This document shows, piece after piece, positions 27,550 through 37,269 of a stretch of DNA of 64,000 nucleotides (positions are counted from its first letter, which is position 1; each line of letters opens with the position of its first letter). The notes under the pieces were generated by a model that worked only from the letters and a program-made list of their open reading frames with translations, did not search any database and had not been told where the DNA came from. Location: assembly GCF_018499575.1 (NCBI RefSeq), contig NZ_JAHDAP010000001.1, positions 496,001 through 560,000 on the forward strand. Direction: 5' to 3'. The stretch comes from Streptococcus infantis. GTDB taxonomy: Bacteria > Bacillota > Bacilli > Lactobacillales > Streptococcaceae. A program made the translations under genes and the position numbers.

Positions 27550-28833
27550 TTAGATTTTTTCAAGTGCTAGTCGTAAATCTTCGATCAAATCATCGACATT
27601 TTCAAGACCGATTGAAAGTCGGATTTGATTTTTAGTTACTCCTGCAGCTTCTAAATCTGAATCAGACAACTGAGCATGCGTTGTAGTTGCCGGGTGAACG
27701 ACCAATGATTTTGCATCTGCTACATTGGCTAGGTTTGAAAAGATTTCTAAGCTATCAATCACCTTACGAGCTTCTGCTTCTCCGCCTTTAACATGGAAGG
27801 TAAAGATTGAACCAACACCTTTTGGTAGATATTTCTCCGCTAAGGCATGGTAAGGGCTATCAGCTAATTTTGGATAATTAACTTTTTCAACTTTTGGATG
27901 GTTCACAAGGAAATCAACGATTTTCTCAGCATTTTGAACATGACGTTCAACACGGAGAGATAGTGTTTCAAGACCTTGTAGAAGCAAGAATGAGTTAAAT
28001 GGTGAAAGGGCAGCTCCCATATCGCGAAGCAATTGCACGCGAGCAGCAACGATAAAGGCTGCAGCACCTACATCTCGAGTATAGCTTAAATTATGGTAGC
28101 TTGGATCTTCATTGACGAATTGAGGGAATTTCCCTGAAGCTGCCCAATCAAACTTACCGCTATCAACAATGACACCGCCAATAGTTGTACCGTGACCACC
28201 GATAAATTTAGTTGCCGAGTGAACTGAGATGTCTACACCATGGGAAAAGACATTGATAAGATAAGGCGTTGCAAAAGTATTATCTGCAACCAAAGGAATA
28301 TGGTGTTTGTGAGCAATTTCAGCAATTTTTTCGATATCAGGAATGTTGATAACTGGATTACCCAAAGTTTCAATCAAAACAAGTTTTGTATTGTCTTTAA
28401 TCGCTGCTTCCACTTCTTCTAGATTATCAATATCTACAAATGTTGTGGTAATTCCATATCGAGGAAGGGTTTCTTTCAAAAGGTTAAAGGTACCACCGTA
28501 GATAGTTGAAGCTGCAACCACGTGGTCTCCTGCATGAGCAAGTCCAAGGATAGTATAAGTAAGAGCTGCCATCCCAGAAGCTGTGGCAAGTGCACCTACT
28601 CCGCCTTCCAGTGCTGCAATACGCTCTTCAAAGGCTGAAGTTGTTGGATTGGTAATACGAGTATAGATATTTCCAGCTTTTTGAAGGGCAAAAAGGTCTG
28701 CACCCTCCTGTGTATCTTCAAATACAAAAGATGTTGTTTGATAAATAGGGACAGCACGAGACTTGGTAGTATCATCTACCACTTGTCCTGCATGCAATTG
28801 AAGAGTTTCAAATTTAAATTCACGAGTCATCAT
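27550..28833 (-). CDS. metY: O-acetylhomoserine/O-acetylserine sulfhydrylase
   Basis: The 427-residue protein is a long Cys/Met-metabolism PLP enzyme (MetY/CysD type), starting REFKFETLQLHAGQ. PLP lysine lies in HSATKFIGGHGTTIGG; the C-terminal SLVVHPATTTHAQLSDSDL block is typical. It incorporates sulfide into O-acetylhomoserine to give homocysteine. GGAGG lies close to two adjacent ATG codons (28833 and 28830); the second has better spacing. It is transcribed alone. Confidence 0.93.
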   Translation of the reverse strand: MMTREFKFETLQLHAGQVVDDTTKSRAVPIYQTTSFVFEDTQEGADLFALQKAGNIYTRITNPTTSAFEERIAALEGGVGALATASGMAALTYTILGLAHAGDHVVAASTIYGGTFNLLKETLPRYGITTTFVDIDNLEEVEAAIKDNTKLVLIETLGNPVINIPDIEKIAEIAHKHHIPLVADNTFATPYLINVFSHGVDISVHSATKFIGGHGTTIGGVIVDSGKFDWAASGKFPQFVNEDPSYHNLSYTRDVGAAAFIVAARVQLLRDMGAALSPFNSFLLLQGLETLSLRVERHVQNAEKIVDFLVNHPKVEKVNYPKLADSPYHALAEKYLPKGVGSIFTFHVKGGEAEARKVIDSLEIFSNLANVADAKSLVVHPATTTHAQLSDSDLEAAGVTKNQIRLSIGLENVDDLIEDLRLALEKI

Positions 28834-29021
28834 CAGACCTCCAAAGATTTCATTAAATTAATTGTATCATCTATGACAGTCAGTTACAAATACAACTTTA
28901 TTATATATAGGCATAAGCAATAGCTATGGCTATTATTAAAATTGTAGAACTTTTTTCAGATAGTTTAAAAAGTTTGTTTTCACTCCTCCTATACTTTATA
29001 ATGAATATAAAGGAGAAGACT

Positions 29022-29717
29022 ATGTCAGAAATTACACATGAAATTGATTCAAACTTCGCTGGTCGTTTAAATATTTTACGTGCTGGTGTGCTCGGAGCCA
29101 ATGACGGGATCATTTCCATCGCTGGAGTTGTTATCGGGGTTGCCAGTGCAACCAGCAATATCTGGATTATCTTTCTCTCAGGTTTGGCTGCCATCTTAGC
29201 GGGTGCCTTCTCTATGGCTGGAGGTGAATATGTTTCAGTATCCACTCAAAAAGACACTGAAGAAGCCGCTGTAGCTCGTGAGCAATTACTTTTGGATAAG
29301 GATATGGAAGCTGCCAAGAAATCCCTCTACGCAGCCTATCTTCAAAATGGTGAGTGTGAAACTTCCGCTCAACTATTAGTCAACAAAGCCTTTCTAAAAA
29401 ATCCACTGAAAGCTTTAGTTGAAGAAAAATACGGAATCGAGTATGAAGAGTTTACAAATCCTTGGCATGCTGCGGCATCTAGCTTTATCGCTTTTGTTCT
29501 TGGTAGTCTACCACCAATGCTTTCGATTACCATCTTTCCAAGTGACTTTCGAATCCCTGCTACTGTTTTTATCGTTGCGATTTCTCTATTGATCACAGGT
29601 TATACCAGTGCAAAACTCGGAAAAGCCCCAACCAAAACAGCTATGATTCGTAACCTCTGTATCGGTCTTTTAACCATGGGAGTTACCTATCTATTTGGTC
29701 AGTTGTTTAGTATTTAA
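29022..29717 (+). CDS. VIT1/CCC1-family transporter
   Basis: From the ATG at 29022, with AAGGAG before it, the protein has 231 residues. Five hydrophobic segments and the family pattern GVLGANDGIISIAGVVIGVA and FSMAGGEYVSVSTQ show a VIT1/CCC1-type iron or manganese transporter. In yeast and plants these load metals into vacuoles; in bacteria export from the cytoplasm is likely. No metal-responsive operator was recognised. Confidence 0.9.
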   Translation: MSEITHEIDSNFAGRLNILRAGVLGANDGIISIAGVVIGVASATSNIWIIFLSGLAAILAGAFSMAGGEYVSVSTQKDTEEAAVAREQLLLDKDMEAAKKSLYAAYLQNGECETSAQLLVNKAFLKNPLKALVEEKYGIEYEEFTNPWHAAASSFIAFVLGSLPPMLSITIFPSDFRIPATVFIVAISLLITGYTSAKLGKAPTKTAMIRNLCIGLLTMGVTYLFGQLFSI

Positions 29718-29744
29718 AAAAGATACCTTACGGTATCTTTTTTA
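29716..29744. terminator. Terminator between the VIT1-like and PspC genes
   Basis: AAAAAAGATACC-TTAC-GGTATCTTTTTT, usable from both sides. Confidence 0.85.
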
Positions 29745-29772
29745 TTATCCAAACATAAACTATTAAGTAAAA

Positions 29773-30045
29773 CTACCAAAACCAACCTTTATCATCATCG
29801 ATTGGTTCAGCTTCTTTGATTTTACGTGGTCCTGTTCCGTACATTTCTGCTTCGATATCCTCCTTGGTTGGTAAGATAGAAGCTAGGATGATGTAGATGA
29901 TGATCCCAAGTCCGAAGTTTGCAATTGTAAAGATAGCAAAAATGAAGCGTACAAGAGTAACATCAAGATCCCATTTATCAGATAGTCCAGCAAGTACACC
30001 TGATATCATACGATTTCGTCTCATTTTATAAAATTTTGTATTCAT
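29773..30045 (-). CDS. PspC domain protein
   Basis: A 90-residue protein with the PspC domain (KMRRNRMISGVLAGLSDKWDLDVTLVRFIFAIF) and one or two membrane segments, then an acidic tail. PspC proteins are envelope-stress partners of PspA in other bacteria. It is a single gene downstream of sprT. Confidence 0.88.
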   Translation of the reverse strand: MNTKFYKMRRNRMISGVLAGLSDKWDLDVTLVRFIFAIFTIANFGLGIIIYIILASILPTKEDIEAEMYGTGPRKIKEAEPIDDDKGWFW

Positions 30046-30104
30046 AGTTTCTACCTCTTTCGGTATTCTTGAAATCAGTATAACATGAATTAAAACTGTT
30101 TACA

Positions 30105-30554
30105 TCAGTCCTTGGACGTATTTTGCAAAATGAGTTTACCGCGACAAAGGCCACATCGATAACGTTTGGTATCCATTCGTCGCTTTCGTTGATAAGTTTG
30201 ACTACAAGTTTGACAAGTATAGACTAGAACTGGTTTTTGACTGACACTTGATAAAGGAGGAACAAAGCGGAGTCCATCTACTTCTTTTAGCAGATTTTTA
30301 AAGGCTACATCTCTATGTTTATATCCCTTACCCTCATAGTATAGATGATAATGACAGAGTTCGTGACGGACAATTTTCCGAAAAACCTCTAAACCAAGTT
30401 CTTGATAGACTTTGGGATTAAAATCCAAATGCCCATCCTTTGGAAAGAATCGTCCACCTGTCGACCGTAGGCGAGTATTCCATTGAGCTTGGTGTTTGAA
30501 AGGTTTCCCAAAGTCTTCTAAAGAGATTTGTTTAACGTAATCAGTTAGATTCAT
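30105..30554 (-). CDS. SprT-like zinc protease family protein
   Basis: The 149-residue protein has HELCH (His64-Glu65-His68) and a C-terminal zinc ribbon with paired cysteines CQTC and CGLC. This is the SprT-like domain found in DNA-protein crosslink proteases and in uncharacterised bacterial proteins. Its start overlaps the tex stop, as in other streptococci, so it is probably translated with tex. Confidence 0.9.
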   Translation of the reverse strand: MNLTDYVKQISLEDFGKPFKHQAQWNTRLRSTGGRFFPKDGHLDFNPKVYQELGLEVFRKIVRHELCHYHLYYEGKGYKHRDVAFKNLLKEVDGLRFVPPLSSVSQKPVLVYTCQTCSQTYQRKRRMDTKRYRCGLCRGKLILQNTSKD

Positions 30555-32670
30555 CTGGTGCAAGGAGCGACAGATTTACTTTTTCTCGTTGGACATCAAT
30601 TTTCTTCACCCAAACGGTTACCAAATCACCTACTGAAACGACTTGACTCGGATGCTTGATGAATTTCTTACTCATGTGAGAGATATGAATCAGGCCATCC
30701 TCGTGAATACCAATGTCAACAAAGGCACCGAAGTCAACGACATTACGGACAACACCCTCAAGCTTTTGTCCAACTTTTAAATCCTTGATATCCAAGACAT
30801 CCTGACGAAGGACTGGAGCATCAAAGGAATCACGGAAATCTCGACCTGGTTTGAGAAGGTCTGCAATAATATCTTTAAGAGTTTCTTGACCGAGGTCTAG
30901 CTCTTGTGACATTTCCTTAATTGAAATAGATTTGAGTTTGGTTTGCGCTTCTTCATTTAGGTCTTTAATGTCCAAACGTTTGAAGAGTTCTTTAACAGCA
31001 ACATAGTTTTCTGGGTGAACACCCGTGTTATCAAGGATATTGCTACTTTCAGGGATACGGAGGAAACCTGCAGCCTGCTCAAAAGCTTTAGCACCTAAAC
31101 GAGGAACTTTCTTAATTTGGGCGCGTGAAGTGATTTTACCTTCTTCTTCGCGATACTTAACGATATTCTCAGAGATCGTTTTGTTAAGACCAGCTACGTG
31201 TGAAAGTAAGGCTGGACTAGCCGTATTGATATTAACACCGACTTGGTTCACGACTGTATCCACAACAAAGTCAAGACTTTCAGACAGTTTCTTTTGACTA
31301 ACATCGTGCTGATATTGACCGACACCGATGGATTTTGGATCAATTTTAACCAATTCAGCAAGGGGGTCTTGCAAGCGACGGGCAATAGAAATAGCAGAAC
31401 GTTTTTCAACGGTTAAGTCAGGAAACTCTTGTCGAGCAAGTTCACTAGCGGAGTATACGGAAGCTCCACTCTCATTGACAATAACATAGCTAACCTCAGG
31501 GAAATCTTTAAGTACTTCAGCGACGAAGGCTTCGCTCTCCCGACTAGCAGTACCATTTCCGATAGCAATGATTTCAACACCATATTGGCCAATCAAATCT
31601 GCCAAATCTCTCTTAGCTTCTTCGATCTGACGAGCAGAAGCTGGTTTGACAGGATAAATAACTTGTGTTGTCAGCATTTTCCCAGTCGCATCTACGACCG
31701 CAAGCTTGGCACCCGTACGAAAGGCAGGGTCAAATCCAAGCACCACGCGCCCTTTAAGAGGTGCAACAAGGAGAAGATTACGGAGGTTTTCTGAGAAGAG
31801 TTGAATTGCTCCTTCCTCTGCCTTCTCTGTTAGTTCAGTACGAATACGACGCTCAATAGCTGGTAATACTTTTTTCTTAACTGATTGCTGGACAACTTCG
31901 TCAATATAAGCATTCTTAACCTTGAACCGAGCTGCAAAGAAAGATACAATTCTATCAGTCGCGTGCTCAAAGCCAATTTTCAAAATGCCTAGCTTCTCCC
32001 CACGATTAAGGGCAAGAGTGCGATATCCCTGCATATTGGCAACTGTTTCTGAGAAGTCATAATAAATCTGAAAGACTTGTTTTTCATCTAAAGTTTCGTC
32101 CTTGACTTGGGAAGTAATCTTAGAATGTCTAAGTACCTCTTGATAAGTCATTGAACGTAAAGTAACATCCTCAGATAGAGCTTCAACCAAGATATCAACT
32201 GCACCTGCTAAAGCCTCTTGAGGCGTAGCAAATCCTTCACAGACAAATGATTCTGCTTCTTTTTCTAGGTCAGAAACATTTTGTAAGATTAAGCGAGCAA
32301 GTGGGAAGAGTCCTGCCTCACGCGCAATCGTTGCCTTAGTGCGACGTTTTTCCTTATAAGGAAGATAGAGTTCTTCTACATCAGCTAGTTTTTCAGCTGC
32401 TAAAATAGCTTCTTCTAACTCCTTAGTTAGCTTGCCTTGTTCTTTGATTTTGGCTAAGACAGCTTCTTTACGATCATTAAGAGCAGTTAGACTTTTATCA
32501 AGGTCTATAATAGCCTTAATGGCCACTTCATCCAAGCTACCAGTCATGTCTTTCCGATAACGAGCGATAAAAGGAATAGTTGCTCCTTCAGCTGTCAAAG
32601 ATAAGACAGTATCAATTTGTTTTAAGGTTACACCCAAATCTTGGGAAATTTTTTCATATTTTTTATCCAT
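30541..32670 (-). CDS. tex: Tex family transcription accessory / RNA-binding protein
   Basis: The 709-residue protein has the full Tex layout: N-terminal helical domain, YqgF-like RNase H fold ([20 protein letters not shown]), helix-hairpin-helix region ([17 protein letters not shown]) and a C-terminal S1 domain from about residue 635 ([34 protein letters not shown]). Tex affects transcript elongation and virulence gene expression. Confidence 0.95.
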   Translation of the reverse strand: MDKKYEKISQDLGVTLKQIDTVLSLTAEGATIPFIARYRKDMTGSLDEVAIKAIIDLDKSLTALNDRKEAVLAKIKEQGKLTKELEEAILAAEKLADVEELYLPYKEKRRTKATIAREAGLFPLARLILQNVSDLEKEAESFVCEGFATPQEALAGAVDILVEALSEDVTLRSMTYQEVLRHSKITSQVKDETLDEKQVFQIYYDFSETVANMQGYRTLALNRGEKLGILKIGFEHATDRIVSFFAARFKVKNAYIDEVVQQSVKKKVLPAIERRIRTELTEKAEEGAIQLFSENLRNLLLVAPLKGRVVLGFDPAFRTGAKLAVVDATGKMLTTQVIYPVKPASARQIEEAKRDLADLIGQYGVEIIAIGNGTASRESEAFVAEVLKDFPEVSYVIVNESGASVYSASELARQEFPDLTVEKRSAISIARRLQDPLAELVKIDPKSIGVGQYQHDVSQKKLSESLDFVVDTVVNQVGVNINTASPALLSHVAGLNKTISENIVKYREEEGKITSRAQIKKVPRLGAKAFEQAAGFLRIPESSNILDNTGVHPENYVAVKELFKRLDIKDLNEEAQTKLKSISIKEMSQELDLGQETLKDIIADLLKPGRDFRDSFDAPVLRQDVLDIKDLKVGQKLEGVVRNVVDFGAFVDIGIHEDGLIHISHMSKKFIKHPSQVVSVGDLVTVWVKKIDVQREKVNLSLLAPDESN

Positions 32671-32825
32671 GAAACTATTATACCATAAGGAAGAAAGCTT
32701 GTTTTCATTAATTTGTTGCTTTATTTCAACTTTATAAAGATAATAGCCATGTTTGTTTTAAAAAACAACTATTTCTTAGAAATAATAGTATAATAGAGGT
32801 AACATAAAGAATTGAGGTATACCCT

Positions 32826-32957
32826 ATGGCTGTTAAATTTACAAAAACTGATGACTTAGATAAGATGTTCGAAGAATTCGCTAAACTACCTGACTTGAAG
32901 CAAGTGACTTTCCCAGACGACAAAGAAAAGAAAGGTAAGACAGAAAAGAAAAAATAG
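32826..32957 (+). CDS. Small protein, SPJ_0845 family
   Basis: A 43-residue ORF beginning MAVKFTKTDDLDKMFEEFAK with a lysine-rich tail ending KGKTEKKK. GAGGTATACCCT precedes the ATG, and TATAAT at 32789-32794 is the likely -10 box. It ends at 32957, and the permease ATG begins at the very next base. I recall this as a short conserved streptococcal family of unknown function. Confidence 0.75.
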   Translation: MAVKFTKTDDLDKMFEEFAKLPDLKQVTFPDDKEKKGKTEKKK

Positions 32958-33863
32958 ATGACACTCTTTCAAAGTTTACCTTCTAGTGTGCTACAAGCTG
33001 GCGCCATTTTTCTTTCAATTATCATTGAAGCTTTACCCTTTGTCTTAATCGGTAGCATCATCTCTGGTGCCATTGAAGTCTATGTCACACCTGAGAAAGT
33101 TTATAAATTTCTCCCTAAAAATCGCTTGGGGAGAATCTTTTTTGGTAGCTTCATCGGTTTTCTCTTCCCTTCTTGTGAGTGTGGAATCGTTCCGATCATC
33201 AATCGCTTTTTAGAAAAAAAGGTTCCTAGCTATACAGCGGTACCTTTTCTAGTAACGGCTCCTATCATCAATCCCATCGTACTTTTTGCGACTTATTCAG
33301 CCTTTGGTAATTCATTTAAAATGGTCTTACTCCGCGCTTTGGGCGCGATTCTTGTTGCTACTATATTGGGTATCTTTCTTGGATTTTTCTGGGAGAAACC
33401 TATCCAAAAAGAAAATAGGTTGGCTTGCCATGAGCATGATTTTTCTCACTTGACTAAAAGTCAAAAAATCCTTCAAGTCTTTATCCAAGCTATTGATGAA
33501 TTCTTTGATATGGGGCGTTACTTGGTCTTTGGCTGTCTTTTTGCCAGCATCGTTCAGGTCTATGTACCAACTCGAATCCTAACATCTATCAGTGCATCAC
33601 CACTGCTTGCGATTATTCTTCTGATGGTCTTATCTTTCCTACTATCTCTCTGTAGTGAAGCGGATGCCTTTATCGGATCTTCTCTTCTATCAAGTTTTGG
33701 TCTCGCTCCAGTATTAGCCTTTCTAGTTATAGGCCCCATGCTGGATGTCAAGAACCTACTCATGATGAAGAATTATCTCAAAACGAGCTTTATTTGGCAG
33801 TTCATGGCAATTGTCACTCTTGTTGTACTTGTATATTCTTATCTAGTCGGGGTGATGTTATGA
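32958..33863 (+). CDS. YraQ/DUF318 family permease
   Basis: The 301-residue, eight-helix protein has the permease hallmarks FPSCECGIVPIINRFLEKKV and FLVTAPIINPIVLFATY, repeated weakly in the second half (LSLCSEADAFIGSSL). Members are predicted exporters, possibly of metal or thiol compounds. The stop overlaps the next gene's start (ATGA), so the two proteins are made together. The Cys residues in CECG are conserved in the family. Confidence 0.88.
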   Translation: MTLFQSLPSSVLQAGAIFLSIIIEALPFVLIGSIISGAIEVYVTPEKVYKFLPKNRLGRIFFGSFIGFLFPSCECGIVPIINRFLEKKVPSYTAVPFLVTAPIINPIVLFATYSAFGNSFKMVLLRALGAILVATILGIFLGFFWEKPIQKENRLACHEHDFSHLTKSQKILQVFIQAIDEFFDMGRYLVFGCLFASIVQVYVPTRILTSISASPLLAIILLMVLSFLLSLCSEADAFIGSSLLSSFGLAPVLAFLVIGPMLDVKNLLMMKNYLKTSFIWQFMAIVTLVVLVYSYLVGVML

Positions 33864-34675
33864 TTCGATTTCTTATTTTATTTGGCTACTTTATCTTAAG
33901 CCTTTATCTGCACCTATCAGGAAAGCTCAATCAGTATATAAACCTCCACTACTCATATCTGGCTTATATCACTATGTTTTTATCTTTGTTACTAGCCATT
34001 GTTCAAGCTTATACTTGCTTCAAGCGCTATAAAAAACACAGTCACTTACACAGTATTTCTGCCAAGCTTGCTAGTTTTATCCTCTTAGGTTTGCCCTTGT
34101 TGGTTGGATTTACCTTCCCAACAGTCACTCTGGATTCACAAACAGTATCGGCAAAAGGATATTATTTTCCTTTGTCGGAAGGAACTGACAAGGCAATCCA
34201 AGCAAGTGAAGGTACCAGCAGTCAGTATCTCAAGCCGGATACTAGCAGATTTTATTCAAAAACTGCTTATGAAAATATTGTTAGGAAGACTGCTGATAAA
34301 TACTTAGGCCAATCAAGCATTGTCATCAAGGATGAGAATTACTTGGAAGTCATGGAGGTCATCTATGATTTTCCAAATGAATTTGAAGGTAAGGAGATTG
34401 AGTTTACTGGTTTTGTCTACAATGATCCCAATTACGCCAATAGTCAATTTGTCTTTCGTTTTGGTATCATGCACTGTATTGCTGATTCGGGTGTTTTTGG
34501 TCTCTTGACTACAGGAAATAGCAATCAGTATGAAAATAACACCTGGGTCAGAGTCAAAGGTAAGATTAGGAATCACTATCACAAAGAACTAAACCAAGTC
34601 CTCCCAACTCTCGAAGTCCAGTCTTTCATCAAAGTAGACAAACCCGAAAATACTTATGTTTACAAAGAATTTTAA
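33860..34675 (+). CDS. TIGR03943 family membrane protein
   Basis: From the ATG at 33860 the protein has 271 residues: three hydrophobic segments in the first ~95 residues, then a soluble domain with ENYLEVMEVIYDFPNEFEGK and FVFRFGIMHCIADSG. TIGR03943 genes are typically found beside YraQ-type permeases, as here, which suggests a two-part transport or binding system. A terminator follows. Confidence 0.85.
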   Translation: MIRFLILFGYFILSLYLHLSGKLNQYINLHYSYLAYITMFLSLLLAIVQAYTCFKRYKKHSHLHSISAKLASFILLGLPLLVGFTFPTVTLDSQTVSAKGYYFPLSEGTDKAIQASEGTSSQYLKPDTSRFYSKTAYENIVRKTADKYLGQSSIVIKDENYLEVMEVIYDFPNEFEGKEIEFTGFVYNDPNYANSQFVFRFGIMHCIADSGVFGLLTTGNSNQYENNTWVRVKGKIRNHYHKELNQVLPTLEVQSFIKVDKPENTYVYKEF

Positions 34676-34703
34676 AAAGTAGCCTGAGGGGGGCTACTTT
34701 TTC
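34674..34703. terminator. Terminator between TIGR03943 and TPR genes
   Basis: AAAAGTAGCC-TGAGGG-GGCTACTTTTT; it overlaps the end of the converging TPR gene. Confidence 0.8.
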
Positions 34704-35305
34704 TTGTTTAGTAAGGTTTTAACTTCTTGTGCTCCGATCTGATCGCCAGCTTTTTCAAAAAGTTCGATAGCTTGTAAAAAATTCTCTTGCGATTTTTCTG
34801 AATTTTCAGCAGAATAAATCTCACCTAAACCTCTATAGGAACAGGCTTGAGCTATCAGATCATCTGTTTGTAATGCTTGCTTTAAGGACCGTTCCATATA
34901 AATGATTGCTTTTGCTATTTCCCCTAGTTTTAATCGTAAATAACCTTGCTCATAATTATTGACAGAAAATTTGAGTGCATCCTCTGGAAAAGATTTTTCA
35001 ATGATTTCTCGCTCTTTATCGATATAGTTAAGAGCTGTTTGATAGTCATTCATTTCACGATAAACCATGGCTAACTGGTGATATCCTATATGTTCATTTT
35101 CTTTATCTTGACTTGATATTGCTATTTCAAGATAGTTTTGATAAATTGTCAAAGCTTCTTTGTAATCTTTTTCAAAGAGCTTAATATACCCCATTAAATT
35201 GAGAAGGCTGTAATCCTTGCAAGTTTCTAACGAGAAAGTTTCTGAGACTAATTTCTTGGCCTCTTCAATCTTCCCCTCAAACAATAATTCCCAGGCTTGA
35301 TTCAT
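34694..35305 (-). CDS. Tetratricopeptide-repeat protein
   Basis: A 203-residue all-helical protein with about four TPR-like repeats (for example YKEALTIYQNYLEIAI, YQTALNYIDKEREII, IAKAIIYMERSLKQAL, SQENFLQAIELFEKAG). No catalytic domain. It is last in a three-gene minus-strand run with the zinc-ribbon protein and nucleotidyltransferase. Confidence 0.85.
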   Translation of the reverse strand: MNQAWELLFEGKIEEAKKLVSETFSLETCKDYSLLNLMGYIKLFEKDYKEALTIYQNYLEIAISSQDKENEHIGYHQLAMVYREMNDYQTALNYIDKEREIIEKSFPEDALKFSVNNYEQGYLRLKLGEIAKAIIYMERSLKQALQTDDLIAQACSYRGLGEIYSAENSEKSQENFLQAIELFEKAGDQIGAQEVKTLLNKKK

Positions 35306-35322
35306 GCTTAAACTCCTTTATC

Positions 35323-36375
35323 TTAAGTTGTATAGAAATTAATTGACAAATCGCTATCAGACTCGTATTTTTTCCAAGCTAAACTGAAGCCATAATAATC
35401 TTCAAATTCAGTATGCCAGTCATAATAAAGTGGGATACGACTATATTTTCTTGCAACAACTTCGTCTTCAAATTCTGGAGACTCTCCTGCAGTAATTCCA
35501 AATTGAAGACCATTTAGTTCCCAAGTATTTCCCCAAACATTTTCGTCTGATAGAACATCAATCCAACGAGAGGCGTCAATATCAAAATCTGCACATAACT
35601 CTAGAGTAAAGAATTTTCTATAGTTTACTTTGGCGGGCTTAATATAAAAGGCACCATCCACCTGATACTTTTTATCTCTGGCTTGTATTTGTGAGATTTT
35701 CATTGGAATAGGAACTCCATTTAACTCTAACCAAAAGTGTCCCAAGGGAGTTTTAATTCCATTATAGATTTGTTTAGAATCTACTTTTACTTTTTTCAAG
35801 CAAGCATCTAAAATTCTCCCATGTTTAACTATATTTGCACAAACTATTTTTGAAGTCTCAGGATCAAAAATAGAATACCTACGGATGACACATTTTAACT
35901 TTTCAACGGGAAAAGTGATATCCTTTGGTAGGGCATGATACTCCTGGACAACTAAAGCAGTTTTTTCAGTATTTTCCTTTCCTACTGGGACAATAACAGC
36001 ATGCCCAACATGAATAGTTGGGTCGTCACAGATATAAGTATAACCATTTCCACCTTCTTGAAACTCAACAACTACAATATTTAACTCTTGATCAGGATCG
36101 AAAAGTGGTTCTGCTTTTGCACTGGTCTGGCGCTCATAAAAAGTGAAATAATCTTTATTATCCTCTTCACCAAAGACAATAAAACTACCACAATTTGGGC
36201 ATTTCCACATATAGAAGGAAGCTTCTGAAATGTCTTCATAGGAAATTCTATTATCTTCATCAGTCTTGTTAAAAATTTCTTCAAGCAACTCATCCGAGTA
36301 TACCGAATAAGCATTTGGATCAGGCGCTTTGTGGTCGTTCATTGCTTGACCACATCTACAAGTCCATTTTCCCAT
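35323..36375 (-). CDS. Unrecognised zinc-ribbon protein
   Basis: A 350-residue soluble protein. The N-terminus pairs CRCG (residues ~5-8) with CPNCGSFIVFGEE (around residue 60), a split zinc-ribbon. The rest is mixed alpha/beta without a motif I know. It lies 17 bases before the TPR gene and 8 bases behind the nucleotidyltransferase gene, so the three are one unit. Confidence 0.7.
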   Translation of the reverse strand: MGKWTCRCGQAMNDHKAPDPNAYSVYSDELLEEIFNKTDEDNRISYEDISEASFYMWKCPNCGSFIVFGEEDNKDYFTFYERQTSAKAEPLFDPDQELNIVVVEFQEGGNGYTYICDDPTIHVGHAVIVPVGKENTEKTALVVQEYHALPKDITFPVEKLKCVIRRYSIFDPETSKIVCANIVKHGRILDACLKKVKVDSKQIYNGIKTPLGHFWLELNGVPIPMKISQIQARDKKYQVDGAFYIKPAKVNYRKFFTLELCADFDIDASRWIDVLSDENVWGNTWELNGLQFGITAGESPEFEDEVVARKYSRIPLYYDWHTEFEDYYGFSLAWKKYESDSDLSINFYTT

Positions 36376-36383
36376 AATTAACC

Positions 36384-37160
36384 TCAGTCACGACTTAATT
36401 CTTCAAGGAAAAATTGATTGAGAGCTTTCCAGTCTTTCTTTTCCTCTGTAACACTTTGGACGTATTCATCCAGCTCTTGGATATTTTTGATGATGTAGTC
36501 CTGAATTGGCTTTATCGGCTTAATTTCCATACCTTCGGGTCCCTTTACCTTTATATCAAGCAATCTAGACACATGCTCTTTCATTTCATCAGGTAGTAGT
36601 TCTTTGACCAAATCATCAAACAAAATCGGTGGAACAGAGTGATGTTTTTCAATCCAACGACAAGCTAAAATAGGACGCAAAGCATAGAAATACTTTTTAG
36701 GTTTGACCTTATCTCCTGAAAGATACTTATTCATTTGAGTTCTAGCTGTATTCAAGTAATGGTGGAGCATCTTTTTCTCGGAAAAATACTGACTGACAAG
36801 CGGACGGATACGGTCAATAAAATCTGGATCTTGCTGGTAAACGATTGGCGACTGTAACCACTCAAAGAGGGTTGGATTTGATTTATAAAGTAACTTTAAA
36901 GCCTTGTCCAAATCCCAGCCACTCACATCCCATGTATCGTCAATTGGAAGTTCGATAACATCACGATGATCATTCAAGCTAAGATAAAAATCTTGCTTGT
37001 GCTTGTATAGGAAACGTACATCAAAGTCACTATCAGGAGACTCAAAGCCCCAAGCGCGACTACCAGACTCAATTGCCCACAAAACTATAACATCATAATC
37101 ACGCTCAATTTCTGCTAGTTTTTCAGGTACCAGAACATTCATTTCTTCTTGTGTTTGCAT
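36384..37160 (-). CDS. YcgL-type predicted nucleotidyltransferase
   Basis: Taking the ATG at 37160 gives 258 residues; upstream ATGs are possible. The motif AIESGSRAWGFESPDSDFDVRFLY is the GS...DxD nucleotidyltransferase signature, followed by a long helical region (LHHYLNTARTQMNKYL) seen in the COG3541 family. Substrate unknown. It starts a three-gene unit. Confidence 0.85.
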   Translation of the reverse strand: MQTQEEMNVLVPEKLAEIERDYDVIVLWAIESGSRAWGFESPDSDFDVRFLYKHKQDFYLSLNDHRDVIELPIDDTWDVSGWDLDKALKLLYKSNPTLFEWLQSPIVYQQDPDFIDRIRPLVSQYFSEKKMLHHYLNTARTQMNKYLSGDKVKPKKYFYALRPILACRWIEKHHSVPPILFDDLVKELLPDEMKEHVSRLLDIKVKGPEGMEIKPIKPIQDYIIKNIQELDEYVQSVTEEKKDWKALNQFFLEELSRD

Positions 37161-37244
37161 GATGGTCAACTTTCTTATTAACTTCTTATACCTCATTTTA
37201 TCAGAATCCAAGGACATTATCAAAAATTATTATAGTATATATAG

Positions 37245-37269
37245 AAAAAAGCCTATAGTAGGCCTTTTC
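37245..37269 (-). terminator. Terminator of the polyamine operon
   Basis: AAAAGGCCTA-CTA-TAGGCTTTTTT on the minus strand immediately follows the aguB stop. Confidence 0.8.

Noticed and set aside
28916-28935. AATAGC/GCTATT inverted repeat upstream of metY as a methionine-regulator site
   Set aside because: Only 6-bp arms in AT-rich DNA; it does not fit the TATAGTTT-type motif I know.
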